This document shows positions 6,704 to 9,688 of a stretch of 9,688 bases of DNA, one piece after another. The stretch's first letter is position 1; the number at the start of each line of letters is the position of its first letter. Origin of the DNA: Rickettsiales bacterium (GTDB lineage Bacteria; Pseudomonadota; Alphaproteobacteria; Rickettsiales; Deianiraeaceae); the NCBI GenBank assembly GCA_947485035.1, contig CANKQN010000027.1, positions 1 through 9,688 on the forward strand, given 5' to 3'. The notes under the pieces were generated by a model. The model was given only the letters and a program-made list of their open reading frames with translations. It made no database searches and had not been told where the DNA came from. Both the position numbers and the translations under genes were made by a program.

Positions 6704-7788
6704 TTTGTGACAATAAAAAGTTGCATATCATTCGCTTGTATTGACAGTTCGCCTTGAATAAATTTCAAAACGCATTCGCCAAATACACTCTTTTTCCACC
6801 CTTTTAAAAAGTCAACATTTAAATTTCCATTTAGACATGCAATAATTTCATGCTTTGAGGCTATCAGGTTTTTGTCAATACTGTATTGCATCGATTGAAT
6901 CGTCAAAAGCGTGTCAATTGCCATTTCCATTGGGCGATTTCTCTTGATTGATGTTGCATGTTGCGACAAAATTCCCATCAATTTTCGAATAACCGCATTG
7001 TGAACAATTTTCTTGTTAAAACCACTAACATTTGCAATATCATCAAAAGATTGTGGGGTTTTCAAGCATAAAGCTTCAATTGCAGAAAGTGTTGCCACCG
7101 AAGTAATCGGTAATCTTTGTTTATTTGCTACATCTTTTAGCATGTCGTAAACTTGCATAAAAGTCGATTTTGAGGTTGGTGAAAAAGTGTTGTATATATC
7201 TGAAATTTCCGCAAAATTGCCAGAGGTATATAGACTGACTTTCTTGAACTTTTCGCACAAAATGCTTTGATAAACCTCAAATTTTCCGTCGTCGTGAAGC
7301 TTTTTTTTGACAACTTTCCATAAATGTGCCACTTCAAATCCCTTAATTAGAAGACTTTTTATATATGAAAAATTGATGTCAATGATATCATAAACGGGAG
7401 ATATCTTGAAAAATGGCGAAGAATATTCTGTTTGAACGGGTGATATGGTAGATTTTGCGATTTTGAAATCGTGAATATTTACCTGCTCAATGGGTATGTT
7501 GTACATTAATGTGGGCAAGTCTCTTTCGCAGTCGATAAAAAATTTCACATTGGCGAAAAATCGTGCATATTCTGGCGAAGAAGCATCATCGATCTTAACC
7601 AAATACGCCTCATATTCATTCTGTAAAAGCAGAAATTGAACATCGCCAATTGTCACAGAAGTCAAATTGACGAATAGCAAACTGCTTTGCATTGCTTGCA
7701 AAAATACGATAAAAGCTCCATCGCCAGATTGCTTTACAATATTTAGGTTCAGCGTTGAAATATCATTTTTCTGTTGTAGAGCCTCCAT
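6700..7788 (-). CDS. rnd: RNase D family protein with degenerate exonuclease site
   Basis: RNase D is a 3'-5' exoribonuclease that trims tRNA and other RNA 3' ends. The family is recognised mainly from the C-terminal half: an HRDC domain (about 208-275, MQVYDMLKDVANKQRLPITSV then SFDDIANVSGFNKKIV) and the closing segment with LIASKHEIIACLNG (308-321) and FLKGWKKSVFGE (327-338), the usual LxGWRxELxGE ending. The N-terminal half aligns with the DEDD exonuclease domain (FLLLQ-EAYLVKIDD, VKFFIDCERDLPTL, IHDFKIAKS, EVAHLWKVVKKKLHDDGK), but the DxE of motif I is absent, and the Tyr and Asp of motif III appear as Ile148 and Glu152. Only the motif II Asp (D90) survives. The frame is uninterrupted at 362 residues, close to full length. 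It lies between lpdA and purC. Confidence 0.8.
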   Translation of the reverse strand: MEALQQKNDISTLNLNIVKQSGDGAFIVFLQAMQSSLLFVNLTSVTIGDVQFLLLQNEYEAYLVKIDDASSPEYARFFANVKFFIDCERDLPTLMYNIPIEQVNIHDFKIAKSTISPVQTEYSSPFFKISPVYDIIDINFSYIKSLLIKGFEVAHLWKVVKKKLHDDGKFEVYQSILCEKFKKVSLYTSGNFAEISDIYNTFSPTSKSTFMQVYDMLKDVANKQRLPITSVATLSAIEALCLKTPQSFDDIANVSGFNKKIVHNAVIRKLMGILSQHATSIKRNRPMEMAIDTLLTIQSMQYSIDKNLIASKHEIIACLNGNLNVDFLKGWKKSVFGECVLKFIQGELSIQANDMQLFIVTK

Positions 7789-7797
7789 AAAATCAAA

Positions 7798-7811
7798 AAT
7801 ACAATTGTATT
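7798..7811. repeat. 14-bp palindrome upstream of rnd
   Basis: AATACAATTGTATT is a perfect 14-bp palindrome ending 10 bases before the rnd start codon, in the 63-bp gap after lpdA. On the minus strand it contains TACAAT, a possible -10 box, but no -35 hexamer stands at the right distance. It could be a small operator or chance in A+T-rich DNA. Confidence 0.3.
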
Positions 7812-7849
7812 AGTGACAATAAATGATGTTTTTTAAATTACAAATATTA

Positions 7850-7865
7850 TTTTACATATGTAAAA
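7850..7865. repeat. 16-bp palindrome over the lpdA stop codon
   Basis: TTTTACATATGTAAAA is perfectly palindromic and contains the lpdA stop codon (7852-7854). It has no loop and almost no G+C, so it is not a conventional terminator. Its function, if any, is unknown. Confidence 0.3.
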
Positions 7866-9255
7866 CTTTTCCAAATGCGTCCAAAACCGATTCGTGCATC
7901 ATTTCACTCATTGTTGGGTGCGGGAAAATTGTTTGCATGAAATCTTTTTCAACAAGTTCTGCCTGTTTTCCAACAAGATACGCCGAAATCATTTCTGTAA
8001 CATCGGCACCAATCATATGAACACCAAGCAATTCGCCAGTTTTTTCATCAAAAATTGTTTTAACAAGACCAACAGTTTCACCAGATGCAATTGCCTTTCC
8101 GTTTCCAATTGGTTGAAAACGCCCAACTTTAATTTTTAAGCTTTTTTCTTTTGCTTGAGCTTCCGTCATTCCTACTGATGCAATTTGCGGACGGGTGTAT
8201 GTGCAGCCTGGAATATTTGACCTGTTAAGCGGATGAACAGCATCTTTTTTAAACTTTCCTTCTTTTGATGCAATAAATTCAGCTACAATAACGCCTTCAT
8301 GCGATGCTTTGTGTGCAAGCCAAGGACCCTGAGTAACATCGCCAATTGCATAAATTCCCTCAATGTTTGTTTGAAGGTAGCCGTCAACTTTGATGCAATT
8401 GCGGTCGTCCTTTATGATTTTGCATTCTTCAAGACCAATATTTTCAACATTTGGAACAACTCCAACTGCCATAATGACCTTTTCAAATTCCTCAGATTTC
8501 CCATTGAAGTGGACGATTACCGAGTCTTTTTTCTTGTCGAACTTTTCAAGCTTTACATCTGTGAAAATCTTCATTCCTTGCAATTCAAATTCTTTTTTTG
8601 CAATTTTGGAAATTTCTTCGTCTTCAACCGGCAAAATGCGTGAAAGTGCTTCAAGAATTGTTACTTGACTGCCCATGTTTTGAAAAAATGACGCAAATTC
8701 ACAACCAATAGCACCAGAGCCAACAATTGCAATGTTTTTCGGCAATTTTTCTTGCACCATTGCCTCTTTATATGTGATTACAAGCTGACCATCAGGTTCA
8801 AAACCTTTAAGAATTCTAGCCCTTGCACCAGTTGCAATAACGATGTGTTTTGCGGATATTTCCTCAATTTTTTTACCATCTTTGGAAATTTCAACCCTGC
8901 TTTTTCCCAAAATTTTCCCATATCCATTGATAACATCGACCTTATTTTTTTTCATAAGCCCCGAAATGCCGCCAGAAAGTTGATTTGCAACCTTGCGAGA
9001 ACGAGCCACAACCTCCTTGAAGTCAAAGGAAATTTCCTTTGCGGAAAAGCCAAATTCTGAAAGATGTTTCAATTTATAGTTCAATTCGCTTGCTTTTAAC
9101 AGTGCTTTTGTTGGAATGCAACCCCAGTTTAAGCAAATTCCACCAAGATGTTTGTCCTCAACAATGCCAACTTTTAAGCCCAATTGTGAAGCACGAATTG
9201 CGGAGACATATCCACCCGGACCCGCACCAATAATTATAACATCGTAATTTTTCAT
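7852..9255 (-). CDS. lpdA: Dihydrolipoyl dehydrogenase (E3 of 2-oxoacid dehydrogenase complexes)
   Basis: LpdA reoxidises dihydrolipoamide on the E2 subunits of pyruvate and 2-oxoglutarate dehydrogenase, passing electrons through FAD and a disulfide to NAD+. The 467 residues are full length. Seen: FAD-binding GAGPGG (10-15), redox disulfide C41-C46 in GGICLNWGCIPTK, ATGARAR (141-147), NAD-binding GSGAIG (179-184), second FAD motif YAIGDV (302-307), the interface block RSNIPGCTYTRPQIASVGMTE (345-365), and the catalytic His446-Glu451 pair in HPTMSE. All catalytic residues are present. The protein has no N-terminal lipoyl domain. It is the first gene of the leftward lpdA-rnd-purC group and has its own likely promoter; the ATG is preceded only by a weak GGA. 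Confidence 0.96.
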   Translation of the reverse strand: MKNYDVIIIGAGPGGYVSAIRASQLGLKVGIVEDKHLGGICLNWGCIPTKALLKASELNYKLKHLSEFGFSAKEISFDFKEVVARSRKVANQLSGGISGLMKKNKVDVINGYGKILGKSRVEISKDGKKIEEISAKHIVIATGARARILKGFEPDGQLVITYKEAMVQEKLPKNIAIVGSGAIGCEFASFFQNMGSQVTILEALSRILPVEDEEISKIAKKEFELQGMKIFTDVKLEKFDKKKDSVIVHFNGKSEEFEKVIMAVGVVPNVENIGLEECKIIKDDRNCIKVDGYLQTNIEGIYAIGDVTQGPWLAHKASHEGVIVAEFIASKEGKFKKDAVHPLNRSNIPGCTYTRPQIASVGMTEAQAKEKSLKIKVGRFQPIGNGKAIASGETVGLVKTIFDEKTGELLGVHMIGADVTEMISAYLVGKQAELVEKDFMQTIFPHPTMSEMMHESVLDAFGKVLHM

Positions 9256-9275
9256 ATATCCAAACTATTTTCAAG

Positions 9276-9303
9276 TTTATAAAATAAAGATTTATTTTTT
9301 CAA
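9276..9303 (-). promoter_or_regulatory. Probable sigma-70 promoter for lpdA
   Basis: On the minus strand TTGAAA (9303-9298) and TATAAA (9281-9276) are separated by 16 bases, close to the TTGACA/TATAAT consensus, and lie directly upstream of the lpdA ATG at 9255. Initiation would be near 9269, giving a leader of roughly 13 bases. The surrounding DNA is very A+T-rich, so chance matches are possible. Confidence 0.5.
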
Positions 9304-9340
9304 GTGTTATTTTATCCTACTCTTAGGAACTGACAAATTT

Positions 9341-9688
9341 CTATCGACCATAAACCAAATCTTCTAAATTCTTGTTAACTATGAACTGCGGAATCGCACT
9401 TGAAACATTTGTACTAAGTGACTTTGCTGAAAGCGGGCGTTGTAATTGTGAAGAGTTTCCACCATTAGACTTGCCGATATCTTCGTCAATTACTTTCTTT
9501 TTTTCGCATTCGTTGTAAGCTATAACCAATATTGCTATTACTGACGTGGCAAGAAGAGATGTCACGATTATAATTGCTATTGAAGAGTCGTCGATATTCG
9601 CTGCATTGGAATCCTGTGCTGTTGAGCCCGTTCCTGTTGTTTGTGTTTGTGGTGTTGTTGAGCCCGTTCCTGTTGTTTGTGTTTGTGG
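9341..9688 (-). CDS. Unrecognised Thr/Gln/Pro-repeat single-pass membrane protein (C-terminal part)
   Basis: The minus-strand frame is open from the right edge to TAG at 9341-9343, giving 115 residues of the C-terminus of a longer protein. A GTG at 9565 is in frame but lies inside the membrane helix, so it is unlikely to be the start. From the window edge inward the order is: TTPQTQTTGTGS-type 12-residue repeats, a short polar stretch AQDSNAANIDDSS, one hydrophobic helix of about 22 residues (37-58 of the fragment, IAIIIVTSLLATSVIAILVIAY), a basic stop-transfer cluster ECEKKK, then a polar tail of about 50 residues ending EDLVYGR. With the basic cluster as the inside rule, the repeats would face the periplasm and the tail the cytoplasm. 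I do not recognise a family. It lies upstream of lpdA on the same strand. Confidence 0.7.
   Translation of the reverse strand, partial: PQTQTTGTGSTTPQTQTTGTGSTAQDSNAANIDDSSIAIIIVTSLLATSVIAILVIAYNECEKKKVIDEDIGKSNGGNSSQLQRPLSAKSLSTNVSSAIPQFIVNKNLEDLVYGR
9621..9688 (-). repeat. 36-bp tandem repeat encoding TTPQTQTTGTGS
   Basis: A 36-bp unit at 9621-9656 is followed directly by a second copy at 9657-9688, identical over the 32 bases visible before the window ends. The unit is 12 codons and keeps the frame, so the array may continue to the right and vary in copy number between strains. Confidence 0.9.

Noticed and set aside
8299..8668. Two overlapping plus-strand frames opposite lpdA
   Set aside because: Cys/Phe/Ser-rich translations typical of antisense reading of an A+T-rich gene; lpdA is complete and conserved throughout.
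9315..9328. Hairpin TCCTA/TAGGA after the membrane protein gene as its terminator
   Set aside because: Only 5 bp of stem and no T-tract follows on the minus strand.
9341..9565. A 74-residue small membrane protein starting at GTG 9565
   Set aside because: The frame continues upstream to the window edge through the tandem repeats, and this start would cut the membrane helix.

Overview
The window is A+T-rich bacterial chromosomal DNA packed with housekeeping genes. Several proteins fit alphaproteobacterial family forms best: RecO (C-terminal ISPKTGNAV block), a PopZ/DUF2497-type polar scaffold, the MetC-type lyase and an LpdA with the RSNIPGCTYTRPQIASVG block. Low G+C, near-absence of Shine-Dalgarno motifs and short intergenic gaps suggest an uncultured or host-associated low-GC alphaproteobacterium. 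That placement is inference. UAG, UAA and UGA all end genes here, so the standard code applies. No tRNA, rRNA, IS element, prophage or CRISPR array is visible.

Layout, left to right. (1) 1-2188, plus strand: the 3' part of a TrxR-like ferredoxin-NADP reductase, recO (TTG start one codon after the reductase stop) and ftsY (TAATG overlap), a tight operon. (2) 2202-3416, minus strand: metC, convergent with ftsY across a 13-bp gap spanned by a small hairpin. (3) 3417-3561: divergent intergenic region with a 12-bp inverted repeat whose two arms each carry an outward-facing TTGACA. (4) 3562-5951, plus strand: a PopZ-like acidic, Gln-rich scaffold protein, then guaB 2 bp downstream. (5) 6002-9255, minus strand: lpdA, then rnd, then purC, transcribed leftward, with purC overlapping rnd by ATGA and followed by a rho-independent terminator. 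lpdA has a recognisable promoter. (6) 9341-9688, minus strand: the C-terminal end of an unrecognised Thr/Gln/Pro repeat protein with one transmembrane helix and a short basic-then-polar tail, running off the window.

Themes: purine synthesis (guaB, purC), redox and central carbon metabolism (reductase, lpdA), methionine synthesis (metC), RNA/DNA maintenance (rnd, recO), membrane targeting (ftsY) and cell-pole organisation (popZ-like). No complete new system is evident. The points most worth a second look are the RNase D homologue that has lost most of its exonuclease active site while keeping its C-terminal half, the repeat-bearing membrane protein at the right edge, the PopZ-like gene coupled to guaB with a fresh in-frame tandem duplication, and the symmetric divergent control region between metC and popZ.
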